64,000 nt of DNA, taken from Bacillus sp. THAF10. GTDB taxonomy: Bacteria; Bacillota; Bacilli; Bacillales; Bacillaceae_I. The stretch is from contig NZ_CP045403.1 of assembly GCF_009363695.1 (NCBI RefSeq), forward strand, positions 600,001 through 664,000. Reading direction: 5' to 3'. The notes beneath the pieces were generated by a model that saw only the letters and a list, made by a program, of their open reading frames with translations, was not told where the DNA came from and ran no database searches. This document shows, in pieces, positions 47,356 to 56,051 of this stretch; within the stretch, counting starts at the first letter, position 1, and every line of letters begins with the position of its first letter. Both the position numbers and the translations under genes were made by a program.

Positions 47356-50058
47356 ATGAAAAACAAAAGGTGGAATAAATATTTTGCGTTCGTTTTAAGT
47401 ATTTTACTTGCTTTTACATTAATTTTACCAAGCAATATTGCAGCTCAAGAAAATAGTAACACGGAGGGGTCTGTTACCATTTCTGTAGAAAAATTCACCT
47501 TGGGTCAGGGGTATTTTACAGAGCCTATAACTATACCTTTATACGAAGGAGAAACAGTTGGTCACATCGTTGCAAGAGTACTAGGAAGTGGCAATTACAA
47601 TAAGGGCAAGGATTCAGAGAGTATCGTTTACCTTGCAAACATTAGAGATAATGATTCAAGTCCCGTTACCATTCCGCAATACATTTTAGATGAGGCTGGT
47701 ACGATTGAGCCAAAACAGGATCCAGAATGGTTAGGAGAGTTTGACTATACGTGGATGTCAGGCTGGATGTATCTTGTGGACAATGAAATGGCTCCAGTTG
47801 GTATGTCTCAGTATGATCCAGAAGACGGAGATGTTATCCGCCTGCAATTTAGTGTTCATGGATGGGGTGCAGATATAGGGTTTGGCTGGGATGGATCCTA
47901 TATCGATGCAGCAGATAAAGACGCTTTAACTGCAAAAGTAGCAGAAGTTAACAGTCATCCTGATAAGGCGGCATTATTATCAAATACGATGGTTTCAAAG
48001 GCGTATCAGCATGCCTATGATGTCTTGGAGGATATGGAAAGTAGCCAGACAAGTGTAAATCAAGCGCTTGAAGACCTTCATACCGCGCTGGTTTTGTCCG
48101 CTGTCGATAAGTCGGAGTTAAACTCCGCGCTTACGACTGCAAACGAAAACATTAAGAGTGTGAAAGTTAGTGAAGACGGAGCACAAGTGCATCCATCGGA
48201 TCATTGGGTTACGCAAGCAGCACACTCAGCGTATGCTCAGACGATAGAGGTAGCAAAGGCTGTTGAGGAGAATCAGCAGGCCTTTCAGCCAGAAGTAAAC
48301 TCTACGTTACAAGCATTAACTACTGCAACCAACACCTTTAATACAGCAAAAAAGAGTGGAACAAAAGCTGAAGCTAACACATTTACGCTTGCTGACATCG
48401 AAGCTGCGATAAACAAAGCGGTAGCTCAAATTCTTTCATCTGGCGTTAACAGTGAATGGGAGGCTATTGGCATTGCTCGATCTGGTGAAAAGGTTCCTAT
48501 TAGTTATTATGAGGATTACTTTTTAACCAATATTGAAAATCAAATAAAATCTGCTAGTAGAAAAAAAATTACCGACATTGAACGATTAACGATTGCCTCA
48601 AGTGCGTTAGGAATAGAAGCAACTGACGTAGATGGAATCAATTTAGTAGAGCAGATTTACAGCAGTGCGGATTGGCCAAGTGGTGCGGATTCCATGACTG
48701 CTCAAGGGATTAATGGTCCTATATTTGCCCTGATCGCTTTGGATAGCCACGATTATGAGGTCCCAGGTGATGCAAGATGGACAAGAGAAAAGCTAGTAGA
48801 CTATATTCTGCAAAAGCAAAATCCTGATGGCAGCTGGTCATTATTCGGGACTTCTCCGAGCTATGATTTAACAGCGATGGCCCTAATCGCACTTGCACCA
48901 CACCAAGAAGGGGAGAAGGTACAAGCAGCGATTGAGCTTGCAGGAACATTTTTATCAGAGAAACAAGGTGAAAGCGGAGGATATGATGACCCATGGAATG
49001 GTGGTGTATCTAGTGAAACAACCTCTCAAATGATCATCGCTCTTTCCAGTCTTGGAATGGATCCAACCTCTGAAGGGTTTACAAAGAAAGCAAACAATCT
49101 TATCACCAATTTGATGACATTCCAGCATGAAGATGGAGGATTTAAACACCTTGTTAAAGATACATACGCAAATGGGATGGCTACAGAACAAGCGTTGCAA
49201 GCCTTAATAGCTTACAAGCTTTTCTTAAAGGATGAAGGCAGATTATATCAGTTTAAAAAAGAGATACAAGAAACGATCGAAGTTACTCCGGTTATCGAAA
49301 ATGGAACTACGACCTTGAATGTGGAGAATGTGACGCAACTAGCAGATCAGGGGAAGATTGTTGTTCAGCTAAGCACAGACACGGTGAAAGTCCAAATTCC
49401 AACAGCATTATTAAATGTACTCCTTGAAAAAAATGCATCGATTGAACTTGTGGCGGACGAGGTTAAGCTCGTAGTTCCGGTACCCGTTTTTGCAAAAGAT
49501 GCAGATGGAAGCATCGTGATTAATAAGCTTGCGGATGATGAAAAGTCCTACAGTAATGTGTATGATTTTTCCCTTGTTCAATTTGACAAAAAAATGGAGA
49601 GCTTCAAAGAAAACCCTGTGACGATGTCTTTCAAGCTAACGAAGGCTCAAGATGATGAGCGTTTAGCGATTTTCTATCAAGACGAAGAAGCGGAGCAATG
49701 GATGAAATTAGGTGGAGAGCAACAAGGCGCTTATTTTACAGGCAAAACGGAGCATTTTAGTGCGTTTGCTGTATATGCTGAGGACGAATGGACAGAAGAG
49801 AACGATCAGGAAGAGGAAAATCCAACAACACCTCCTTCAAGTGAAGAGACTGAGGAAGAAAAAGAAGAGAAACCTCCAGCAAGCAATGAGAAAGAGGAAG
49901 AGCAAAACGCTGGAAACAAGCAAGAAAATAATAAGACTGGCAATAAATTGCCATTAACAGCGACAACCGTCTTCCAATTTATTTGGATTGGGTTGCTTAT
50001 GGTTTTACTAGGAACAGGGGTGTTTTTCTATTATCGAAAAAAACAGCTCGTCCACTAA
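47356..50058 (+). CDS. Wall-anchored transcobalamin-like protein (DUF4430 plus alpha/alpha toroid)
   Basis: 900 residues, ATG at 47356 behind AAAGGGAGAAT. Signal peptide (1-30, ending IAAQ). About 40-175 is a DUF4430 domain (transcobalamin C-terminal-like), with SGWMYLVDNEMAPVGMSQYD and EDGDVIRLQF. About 185-340 is a helical FIVAR-like repeat region. About 345-635 is an alpha/alpha toroid of the prenyltransferase/cobalamin-binding type (QKQNPDGSWSLFGTSPSYDL, GESGGYDDPWNGGVSSETTS, QHEDGGFKHL). A beta domain (about 640-810) and an acidic linker follow. It ends in sorting signal LPLTA (865-869), a hydrophobic helix and RKK. Under B12 riboswitch control it is predicted to capture cobalamin at the wall. 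Confidence 0.88.
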   Translation: MKNKRWNKYFAFVLSILLAFTLILPSNIAAQENSNTEGSVTISVEKFTLGQGYFTEPITIPLYEGETVGHIVARVLGSGNYNKGKDSESIVYLANIRDNDSSPVTIPQYILDEAGTIEPKQDPEWLGEFDYTWMSGWMYLVDNEMAPVGMSQYDPEDGDVIRLQFSVHGWGADIGFGWDGSYIDAADKDALTAKVAEVNSHPDKAALLSNTMVSKAYQHAYDVLEDMESSQTSVNQALEDLHTALVLSAVDKSELNSALTTANENIKSVKVSEDGAQVHPSDHWVTQAAHSAYAQTIEVAKAVEENQQAFQPEVNSTLQALTTATNTFNTAKKSGTKAEANTFTLADIEAAINKAVAQILSSGVNSEWEAIGIARSGEKVPISYYEDYFLTNIENQIKSASRKKITDIERLTIASSALGIEATDVDGINLVEQIYSSADWPSGADSMTAQGINGPIFALIALDSHDYEVPGDARWTREKLVDYILQKQNPDGSWSLFGTSPSYDLTAMALIALAPHQEGEKVQAAIELAGTFLSEKQGESGGYDDPWNGGVSSETTSQMIIALSSLGMDPTSEGFTKKANNLITNLMTFQHEDGGFKHLVKDTYANGMATEQALQALIAYKLFLKDEGRLYQFKKEIQETIEVTPVIENGTTTLNVENVTQLADQGKIVVQLSTDTVKVQIPTALLNVLLEKNASIELVADEVKLVVPVPVFAKDADGSIVINKLADDEKSYSNVYDFSLVQFDKKMESFKENPVTMSFKLTKAQDDERLAIFYQDEEAEQWMKLGGEQQGAYFTGKTEHFSAFAVYAEDEWTEENDQEEENPTTPPSSEETEEEKEEKPPASNEKEEEQNAGNKQENNKTGNKLPLTATTVFQFIWIGLLMVLLGTGVFFYYRKKQLVH

Positions 50059-50079
50059 TAAAGCAAACAGGGGGATACG

Positions 50080-50964
50080 ATGAAGCGAAATAACAAAATA
50101 TTCATTGCGATTGCGGCTGTATTTGTTCTTACCTTAGGGTTATTAGCTTTTCAACATGTATTCACCGGTGCAAATGAACAACCTTTACCAGCAACAACAA
50201 CTCAAGGACAGGAAAAAGATAGTTCTGATGATGGTACGAATTCAGAGAAAACATCTTCTCCTACAACCGAACAAGACTCAGCCAAGAATATTGGAAGCAC
50301 CAAAGACACCACTGACGCTTCTTCCACAACAGAATCTGATACAGAGACAGCAGAAAAAGAAGAAGATGCTAAAGAAGAAGAAGTCGCTGAAAAAGGACAA
50401 GAAGAACAAAAATCACAGTCATCCAATGTCGCAAATACTGATACACAACAGACAAACAAGAAGTCTGAACTAGCTTCAGCAAAAAGCAATAAAACAGTCA
50501 CGGAGAAGAAACAGCAAACCGAATCCACACCTCCAAAGAAAAAGGAAGAAAATTCGAGCGAAAAGCCTCCAGAAAAAAAGGAAGAGGAGCAAAAGACAGA
50601 GGTTTCTACTGTAACTTATTCCATTGTCGCGGATGAAGCAATGGGTACGATTTTACCTCCTACCTCCGTAGAAATGAAGGATGGCGATACGGTTCTTGAT
50701 GTTTTAATCAAGGTAACAAAGAGTCATCGAATTCAAATGTCTTTCCGAGGAGGTACCGGAGCAACGGCGTATATCGAGGGAATCAATAATCTATACGAAT
50801 TTGACCGTGGCTCAGGGAGTGGGTGGATGTACCGCGTGAACGGTATTTTCCCAAATAGAGGAGCCGGTGTGGTTCCCCTGTTAGACGGAGACCGAATTGA
50901 ATGGCTCTATACCATTGATTTAGGAAAAGATTTAGGTGCTGAGCTTCAGCCTTTTCGAGATTAA
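50080..50964 (+). CDS. Membrane-anchored DUF4430 protein
   Basis: 294 residues, ATG at 50080 behind CAGGGGG. A membrane anchor (KIFIAIAAVFVLTLGLLAF), a long Ser/Thr/Glu/Lys-rich stalk (about 25-180), then one DUF4430 domain (about 185-290): TVTYSIVADEAMGTILPP, the core GSGWMYRVNGIFPNRGAG, and LLDGDRIEWLYT. The stalk should lift the domain into the wall. It may hand B12 from the wall protein to the ECF transporter. Followed by an intrinsic terminator. Confidence 0.88.
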   Translation: MKRNNKIFIAIAAVFVLTLGLLAFQHVFTGANEQPLPATTTQGQEKDSSDDGTNSEKTSSPTTEQDSAKNIGSTKDTTDASSTTESDTETAEKEEDAKEEEVAEKGQEEQKSQSSNVANTDTQQTNKKSELASAKSNKTVTEKKQQTESTPPKKKEENSSEKPPEKKEEEQKTEVSTVTYSIVADEAMGTILPPTSVEMKDGDTVLDVLIKVTKSHRIQMSFRGGTGATAYIEGINNLYEFDRGSGSGWMYRVNGIFPNRGAGVVPLLDGDRIEWLYTIDLGKDLGAELQPFRD

Positions 50965-50969
50965 CAAGG

Positions 50970-51007
50970 AAGCCACCATTTTCTCTAAGATGGTGGCTTG
51001 CTTTTTT
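50970..51007 (+). terminator. Internal terminator of the cobalamin operon
   Basis: Perfect 10-bp arms AAGCCACCAT (50970-50979) and ATGGTGGCTT (50990-50999), then six T at 51002-51007. It lies between the surface protein genes and the ECF genes, only 18 nt before the next start. Confidence 0.85.
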
Positions 51008-51024
51008 GAGAGGAGAGAAATAAG

Positions 51025-51903
51025 TTGAATGCGGTTATCCATTCTACTCACCCGTTTATCAATTTGCTTTATTATATTTGCGTCGGAATTTTATTCATGC
51101 TTTTTTTACACCCAATCTTTCTACTCACGTCCATTATCTTGCTTTCATTCCTTACTATCCTGCAAGGAAATCAAGCTGTGTGGCGAAAATTCATGCCATA
51201 TTATCTCGTGATGGGTCTTATCGTTGTTTTAATGAATCCCATTTTTGTTCGAAGAGGTTCACATATCTTATTTTATTTTCGAAACAATCCTGTCACACTT
51301 GAGGCCATTGTGTACGGGGTGGTAATGGCTCTGTTATTAGTAAATATCTTGATTTTGTTTCTTTCGTTTACTCATGTCTTACATGGAAGGAAGTTCATTT
51401 TTCTATTTAGTAAAATCTGGCCACAGCTTGGTTTACTGCTGATGGTTACGATTCGTTTTGTTCCATTGCTAACTCGCAGGTGGCGTGAAATCTATGCTAT
51501 TCAAAAAAGTCGCCAGTTCTCTATGACGAAGGGATCCTTAAAGCAGCGTGCCAAAACCGGCATGTATTTTATGCAAAAGCTTCTAACCTGGTCACTAGAA
51601 GAGGCATTGCAGTCGGCTGAATCGATGAAAGCAAGAGGATATGGAAAAACAACAAGGTCCCTGTATCAAATCTACCGCATGAGGAAGAGCGATTGGGGAC
51701 TTGCTGCGATATTCGTTCTAGTGACGATCATCGGAATGGTTGGTGCGAAGAAAAATTACGGAATTCTACCTATCTATCCTGAATTAGGCTCGTTTATGTT
51801 CACAAGAGGCGACCTGTTTTACTATCTAGTTTTTACAAGTTTGGTTAGCATCCCATTTATGATGGAAGGAGCGGAACGATTAAAATGGCGCTTATTGAAA
51901 TGA
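51025..51903 (+). CDS. ECF transporter T component (EcfT/CbiQ family)
   Basis: 292 residues, TTG start at 51025 behind GAGAGGAGAG. About six to seven membrane helices. It has the coupling motif ALQSAESMKARGYGKTTRS (A-R-G) and an earlier paired motif RRWREIYAIQKSRQFSM, both contact sites for the ATPases. It links the S component to ATP hydrolysis. The last 19 nt overlap the ATPase gene. Confidence 0.9.
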   Translation: MNAVIHSTHPFINLLYYICVGILFMLFLHPIFLLTSIILLSFLTILQGNQAVWRKFMPYYLVMGLIVVLMNPIFVRRGSHILFYFRNNPVTLEAIVYGVVMALLLVNILILFLSFTHVLHGRKFIFLFSKIWPQLGLLLMVTIRFVPLLTRRWREIYAIQKSRQFSMTKGSLKQRAKTGMYFMQKLLTWSLEEALQSAESMKARGYGKTTRSLYQIYRMRKSDWGLAAIFVLVTIIGMVGAKKNYGILPIYPELGSFMFTRGDLFYYLVFTSLVSIPFMMEGAERLKWRLLK

Positions 51904-53558
51904 GGAATGTGAGCTTTGGTTATCCAGATGAAAAAGAAAACGCCGTTCAATGCGTTTCTCTCCATATAAATCAAGGGGAGTTCGTGGCAATTGGCGGGCC
52001 ATCTGGCTGCGGCAAAACAACGTTATTGAAGCTATTAAAAAAAGAACTAACGCCTGTAGGGAAGCTTACCGGCAGCATTCACTATAAAAATCAAGAGCTT
52101 GATGAAGGACTCTCCAGTGAAATAGGCTATGTCTTTCAAAACCCTGAAAATCAAATGGTGATGGATAATGTATTGAGCGAATTGGTCTTTGGGCTGGAAA
52201 ACCACGGTGTGAAGACGAGTGAGATGAGACAGCGAGTCGCCGAAATGGTGGATTTTTTTGGTCTAGAGGAATTATTGCATGAAGACACCATCACGCTTTC
52301 TGGTGGACAAAAGCAGCTTATTAATCTTGCAAGCATCCTTCTCCTTAAGCCTAAGGTATTACTGCTTGATGAACCAACCTCCCAGCTTGATCCGGTACAA
52401 GCCAAGGAATTTCTCCAATTTTTAAGAAGATTAAATGAAGAGTTTGGGATTACGATTATTCTTGTTGAGCACAGACTTGAGGATGTGTATGCTCTTGCAG
52501 ACAAGCTGATGCTGATGGCTTCCGGAAAGCTTGTCTATCATGACATGATGAAGGACGTCATTGATGAGATTTGGAAAAACCAAGATCAACGCTTTCTCCC
52601 TTATTTACCCTCGTTATCGAAGTTGTTTTTTCTGCATCATAAAAATGGTTATGAGGCCAACGATATACCGGTAACGGTAAAAGAAGCACAAAACTGGCTA
52701 AATCATTCTTTGTCAGGGATTGCAGACCAGAAAGAGAAAGGGATAGAGACTGCCTTGGAAAAAGAGGAAAAGGTTATTTTGCAAATTCGGAACTTACATT
52801 TTAAGTATTCCAACAACACCCCATATATTTTGAAAAACCTCACCTTAGATGTGAGGGAGGGAGAACTGTTGGCGATTGTAGGTGGAAATGGCTCGGGTAA
52901 AACAACCTTGTTAAAGTGCTGTGTTAACATGCTAAAGCCCTTAAAGGGAAGGGTGGAATTGGATAAAAAGAAAATCGGTTCCTTTCAAAAACAAGGTATG
53001 GAACAGCATATTGGGTACTTGCCTCAAAACCCCTTGCTATGTTTTATGACTGAAACTCTAGAGGAAGAGCTTGCGACGATAGCAAGTCGGTTGCATCTAG
53101 AGCGGGCGGAAGAAAGAATTAATAGCATCCTAGAAGAGCTAGCATTACAGGATATGCAAAAGAGGCATCTTCATGACTGTAGTGGAGGAGAGCAACAAAA
53201 GGCGGCCCTAGCGACAATTCTATTACATCGCCCGAGAATTATGCTAATTGATGAACCGACAAAGGGCATGGACCCGATTTCTAAGCAAAATTTTGCTGGT
53301 GTAATCAAGCAGCTCCAAAAAAGCGGAATCACGATTATCATGGTGACACATGACATAGAATTTGTTGCTGAGCATGCAACACGATGTGCGTGGCTTTTCG
53401 ACGGAGAGATTTCCTCCATTGGAAGGACAGAGGATGTGTTAAAGGGGAATTACTTTTACACAACGACCATTAATCGAGTGACAAGGGATACGGGTTATCT
53501 AGAAGCTTTAACCCTCGAGGAGGCGAGTGCGGCTTGGAAAAATCCCATTCTCCTTTAA
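51885..53558 (+). CDS. Fused ECF ATPase (EcfA-EcfA')
   Basis: 557 residues, two complete ABC ATPase domains in one chain. Domain 1 (about 1-225): GPSGCGKTT, LSGGQKQ, LLLDEPTSQLDP. Domain 2 (about 295-530): GGNGSGKTT, CSGGEQQ, IMLIDEPTKGMDP. The Q-loops are FQNPENQ and LPQNP. Fusion of the two subunits and location beside T and S genes mark a dedicated ECF system rather than the shared ribosomal-operon ecfA1A2T module. Overlaps the S gene by 25 nt. Confidence 0.92.
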   Translation: MALIEMRNVSFGYPDEKENAVQCVSLHINQGEFVAIGGPSGCGKTTLLKLLKKELTPVGKLTGSIHYKNQELDEGLSSEIGYVFQNPENQMVMDNVLSELVFGLENHGVKTSEMRQRVAEMVDFFGLEELLHEDTITLSGGQKQLINLASILLLKPKVLLLDEPTSQLDPVQAKEFLQFLRRLNEEFGITIILVEHRLEDVYALADKLMLMASGKLVYHDMMKDVIDEIWKNQDQRFLPYLPSLSKLFFLHHKNGYEANDIPVTVKEAQNWLNHSLSGIADQKEKGIETALEKEEKVILQIRNLHFKYSNNTPYILKNLTLDVREGELLAIVGGNGSGKTTLLKCCVNMLKPLKGRVELDKKKIGSFQKQGMEQHIGYLPQNPLLCFMTETLEEELATIASRLHLERAEERINSILEELALQDMQKRHLHDCSGGEQQKAALATILLHRPRIMLIDEPTKGMDPISKQNFAGVIKQLQKSGITIIMVTHDIEFVAEHATRCAWLFDGEISSIGRTEDVLKGNYFYTTTINRVTRDTGYLEALTLEEASAAWKNPILL

Positions 53559-54223
53559 TATTTTCTGCATTAATGATGGTCGGTCTGTTATTGATATCTG
53601 TTCTTGTTTTTGATGATAAGCCTTATCTGACAATATCGTTTGCAATCATTGCATTAACCATCCTGCCTATGTTTGCGAGCTTTGAACTGAAGCAAATCCA
53701 GAGCAAGGAAATAGTCTTTCTGGCGGTCCTCGCTGCTATTGCTGCAATCGGACGTGTTCCGTTTGCCCCATTGCCGAGTGTGCAGCCGACAACGTTTATT
53801 ATTATCGTGAGCGCCTTAGTGCTGGGGCCACAAGCTGGATTTATGATTGGTGCAGCTGCTGCGATTGTATCAAATATTTTTCTAGGTCAAGGACCATGGA
53901 CACCCTGGCAAATGTTCGCGTGGGGAATGATCGGTTTAGTGGCTGGCTTACTCCGGAATACAGGCTTTATGAAAAATAAATCTGGATTGTTGGCCTATGG
54001 ATTTTTCGTTGGCTTTCTTTTCGGTTGGTTTATGAATTTATGGTTCATCATGGGGTTTTTAAAGGACATGACCTGGCCAACCTTTCTTTCGGCATACATC
54101 GCAAGCTTCTACTTTGATCTTGCTCATGCCCTATCCAACGTCTTTTTTCTAGCGTTATTTAGTACCACCTGGATTCGGATTCTGAGCAGGTTTAAACGGA
54201 AATACGGAATTTTAGAAGCATAG
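53534..54223 (+). CDS. ECF transporter S component, predicted cobalamin (CbrT-like)
   Basis: 229 residues, TTG start at 53534 inside the ATPase gene; ATG 53573 is an alternative. Six or so membrane helices. EIVFLAVLAAIAAIGRVPFA is the S-component helix with the A-x3-A-x3-R-type EcfT contact surface, followed by SVQPTTFIIIVSALVLGPQA. The Gly-rich and Trp-rich loop GQGPWTPWQMFAWGMIGLVA likely forms the binding site. Substrate B12 is inferred from the riboswitch and the DUF4430 partners; CbrT is the known ECF S protein for B12. Confidence 0.85.
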   Translation: MEKSHSPLIFSALMMVGLLLISVLVFDDKPYLTISFAIIALTILPMFASFELKQIQSKEIVFLAVLAAIAAIGRVPFAPLPSVQPTTFIIIVSALVLGPQAGFMIGAAAAIVSNIFLGQGPWTPWQMFAWGMIGLVAGLLRNTGFMKNKSGLLAYGFFVGFLFGWFMNLWFIMGFLKDMTWPTFLSAYIASFYFDLAHALSNVFFLALFSTTWIRILSRFKRKYGILEA

Positions 54224-54225
54224 AG

Positions 54226-54280
54226 ACGGCTCTCACGCTTCCTTTGAATGATGAAGGAAGCAAGAGAGCCGTTCGTTTTT
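54226..54280. terminator. Bidirectional terminator
   Basis: ACGGCTCTC (54226-54234) pairs with GAGAGCCGT (54264-54272), with GCTTCCTT/AAGGAAGC continuing the stem and TTTTT following. It lies between the ECF operon and the convergent hemF. Confidence 0.9.
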
Positions 54281-54283
54281 GAA

Positions 54284-55198
54284 TCACTTCACCCAGTCGA
54301 TACCCTTTTGAAGTAGGCTTTGAGTGTATTCTTCCTGGCTGTTTGGTTCAATTTGAAAGTTGTAAGGCCAGTTGACTTCAGGTGGCAGGCTCATAAAGAT
54401 GGATTCGATTCTACCGTTTGTGTCGAGCCCAAATTTGGTTCCTCTGTCATAAATCAGATTGAATTCTACGTATCGGCCGCGGCGGACAAGCTGCCATTGC
54501 CTTTGTTTTTCGCCATAAGGAATTTCTTTATTATTGTTGATGAGCTGTAAGTAGATAGGTGAGAATGCTAGTCCAATATCTTTTGAAAAAGCAAAGAGTT
54601 GGTCAGAGGAAACCTCACTTGAAGGCATCACTTTATCAAAAAATATCCCGCCCACTCCGCGCGTTTCATTTCGATGTTTAATATAAAAGTAATTATCGGC
54701 GAGTTTTTTAAACTCTGGATAATAGGAGGGGTGATGGCGATCACATACGGTCTTTAACTCTTGATGAAAAAAGGCTGCATCTGACGTATTAATATAAATA
54801 GGCGTTAGGTCAATTCCACCTCCAAACCATTTAGTCCCACCTGATAGCTCAAAGTAACGGACATTCATATGGATGATTGGTATCATGGGACTTTTAGGAT
54901 GTAAAACAACGGAAACACCTGAAGCAAAGAATTGTTGATTCTTTTCTACCTGTAATGCTTCTGATGCTGTAGGGGACAGCATGCCAAAAACCTCAGAAAA
55001 ATTAACACCGCCTTTTTCGATGATATTACCATCAGTCAACACCCTCGTTCTCCCGCCACCGCCACCATTCCTAACCCAAAAATCTTCTTTAAAACTTTTC
55101 CCATCGCAATGTTCGATATTTTGAGTAATCGAATCCTGTAATTCTCTAAAAAATGAAGTAATAGTATGTTTGTCCGCATATTCTTTCACATTTTTCAT
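54284..55198 (-). CDS. hemF: Oxygen-dependent coproporphyrinogen III oxidase
   Basis: 304 residues, full length for HemF (about 300). Signatures: FWVRNGGGGGRTRVL, HPKSPMIPIIHMNVRYFE, GGTKWFGGGIDLTPIYI, KHRNETRGVGGIFFD and LVRRGRYVEFNLIYDRGTKF. It makes protoporphyrinogen IX from coproporphyrinogen III with O2. Most Bacillaceae use HemN-type enzymes or the coproporphyrin-dependent route (CgoX/HemQ), so HemF is unusual here and transfer is likely. ATG 55198 has a weak GTGAAAG site; a strong AAGGAGGGG lies further up in front of an 8-codon frame. Confidence 0.9.
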   Translation of the reverse strand: MKNVKEYADKHTITSFFRELQDSITQNIEHCDGKSFKEDFWVRNGGGGGRTRVLTDGNIIEKGGVNFSEVFGMLSPTASEALQVEKNQQFFASGVSVVLHPKSPMIPIIHMNVRYFELSGGTKWFGGGIDLTPIYINTSDAAFFHQELKTVCDRHHPSYYPEFKKLADNYFYIKHRNETRGVGGIFFDKVMPSSEVSSDQLFAFSKDIGLAFSPIYLQLINNNKEIPYGEKQRQWQLVRRGRYVEFNLIYDRGTKFGLDTNGRIESIFMSLPPEVNWPYNFQIEPNSQEEYTQSLLQKGIDWVK

Positions 55199-55224
55199 CT
55201 TTCACTGGTCATGAACATCTGCCA

Positions 55225-55251
55225 TTATTCACAGCAATTGTTATTAACCAC
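55225..55251 (-). CDS. Possible 8-residue leader peptide upstream of hemF
   Basis: AAAAAGGAGGGGAAC directly precedes GTG at 55251. The frame is V(M)-V-N-N-N-C-C-E followed by TAA at 55225. It is out of frame with hemF, which starts 27 nt later. The ribosome site is the strongest in the region. A leader peptide with paired Cys is possible; chance is not excluded. Confidence 0.3.
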   Translation of the reverse strand: MVNNNCCE

Positions 55252-55500
55252 GTTCCCCTCCTTTTTACACGGGATATAATACATATACCATTCGACATTA
55301 TTCTAAAAATTTCCTTTTTATCAGGAGGATTCTCTTAAGGTGGAAATGTGAGAACAAGGGGAGATTCCTTTTGCTATACTTTTTAGGAAAAATTTCGTGG
55401 ACATAACCATCTTTAGGTTTCTTGCGCATATACTTACGAAGGGTGATGGGCATGTTGGGGAAGGGGTATAGGCCGATATATTTAGGGTGTTTTTTGGGAA

Positions 55501-55620
55501 TCGCTCGTATTTTTTTATTTTCGCTCGTAAATTCAGAATTTCGCTCGCAAATTTCATTTTTCGCTCTTATTTTTAGAATTTCGCTCGTAAATTTGTATTT
55601 TCGCTCTTACACTCACAAAT
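55501..55620. repeat. Six tandem 20-bp repeats (TCGCTCGTA...)
   Basis: Units begin at exactly 55501, 55521, 55541, 55561, 55581 and 55601. Each starts TCGCTC followed by G or T, then T(A/C)-rich bases to a T-rich end; the last unit decays after 9-10 bases. There are no unique spacers, so this is not a CRISPR array. The remaining bases 55252-55500 and 55621-55776 show no gene. Confidence 0.9.
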
Positions 55621-55776
55621 ATACCTTGGTGGGGTATAAGGAAAAGCTCACAGATTCTCCGCTTAAAGTTTTCTATTCCAGCAACTCTTCCTAAACTCAC
55701 TCAACCCCCACCGTTTTACATCAAAAAGCCTTCCCACGACTCTTACAGGCTCCAAAAATGAAAGGATGGATGAAGC

Positions 55777-56016
55777 ATGAAGAATAAAATGGTTTTGTGG
55801 TCGCTGATTTGTTTTATTATTGGCGTGTTAGTATGGGTGCCGAATGTGGCGCTTGACATTGCTTCTTCATGGTGGCTGCTGACGTTTATTGTTGGGCCAA
55901 TTGGTGTGTTGCTTGGAATACTTGGTAAAAACTATCTCTTAGTAGTCTTAAATCTACTGATGACCTTTAGCTTTTTTATTCTTATGGCATTTGGTTCTTA
56001 TTTCTGGGGTCCTTAA
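55777..56016 (+). CDS. Small membrane protein, unknown
   Basis: 79 residues, ATG at 55777 behind AAAGGATGG. Three hydrophobic segments (about 5-22, 30-49 and 52-74) with almost no loops. Family not recognised. It stands alone after the tandem repeat region. Confidence 0.65.
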   Translation: MKNKMVLWSLICFIIGVLVWVPNVALDIASSWWLLTFIVGPIGVLLGILGKNYLLVVLNLLMTFSFFILMAFGSYFWGP

Positions 56017-56051
56017 GCGCTGAGTAACAAGGCTTTAGATTGTTTTCTAAA

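Noticed and set aside
55501..55620. CRISPR array
   Set aside because: The 20-bp units abut directly with no unique spacers and no cas genes are present.
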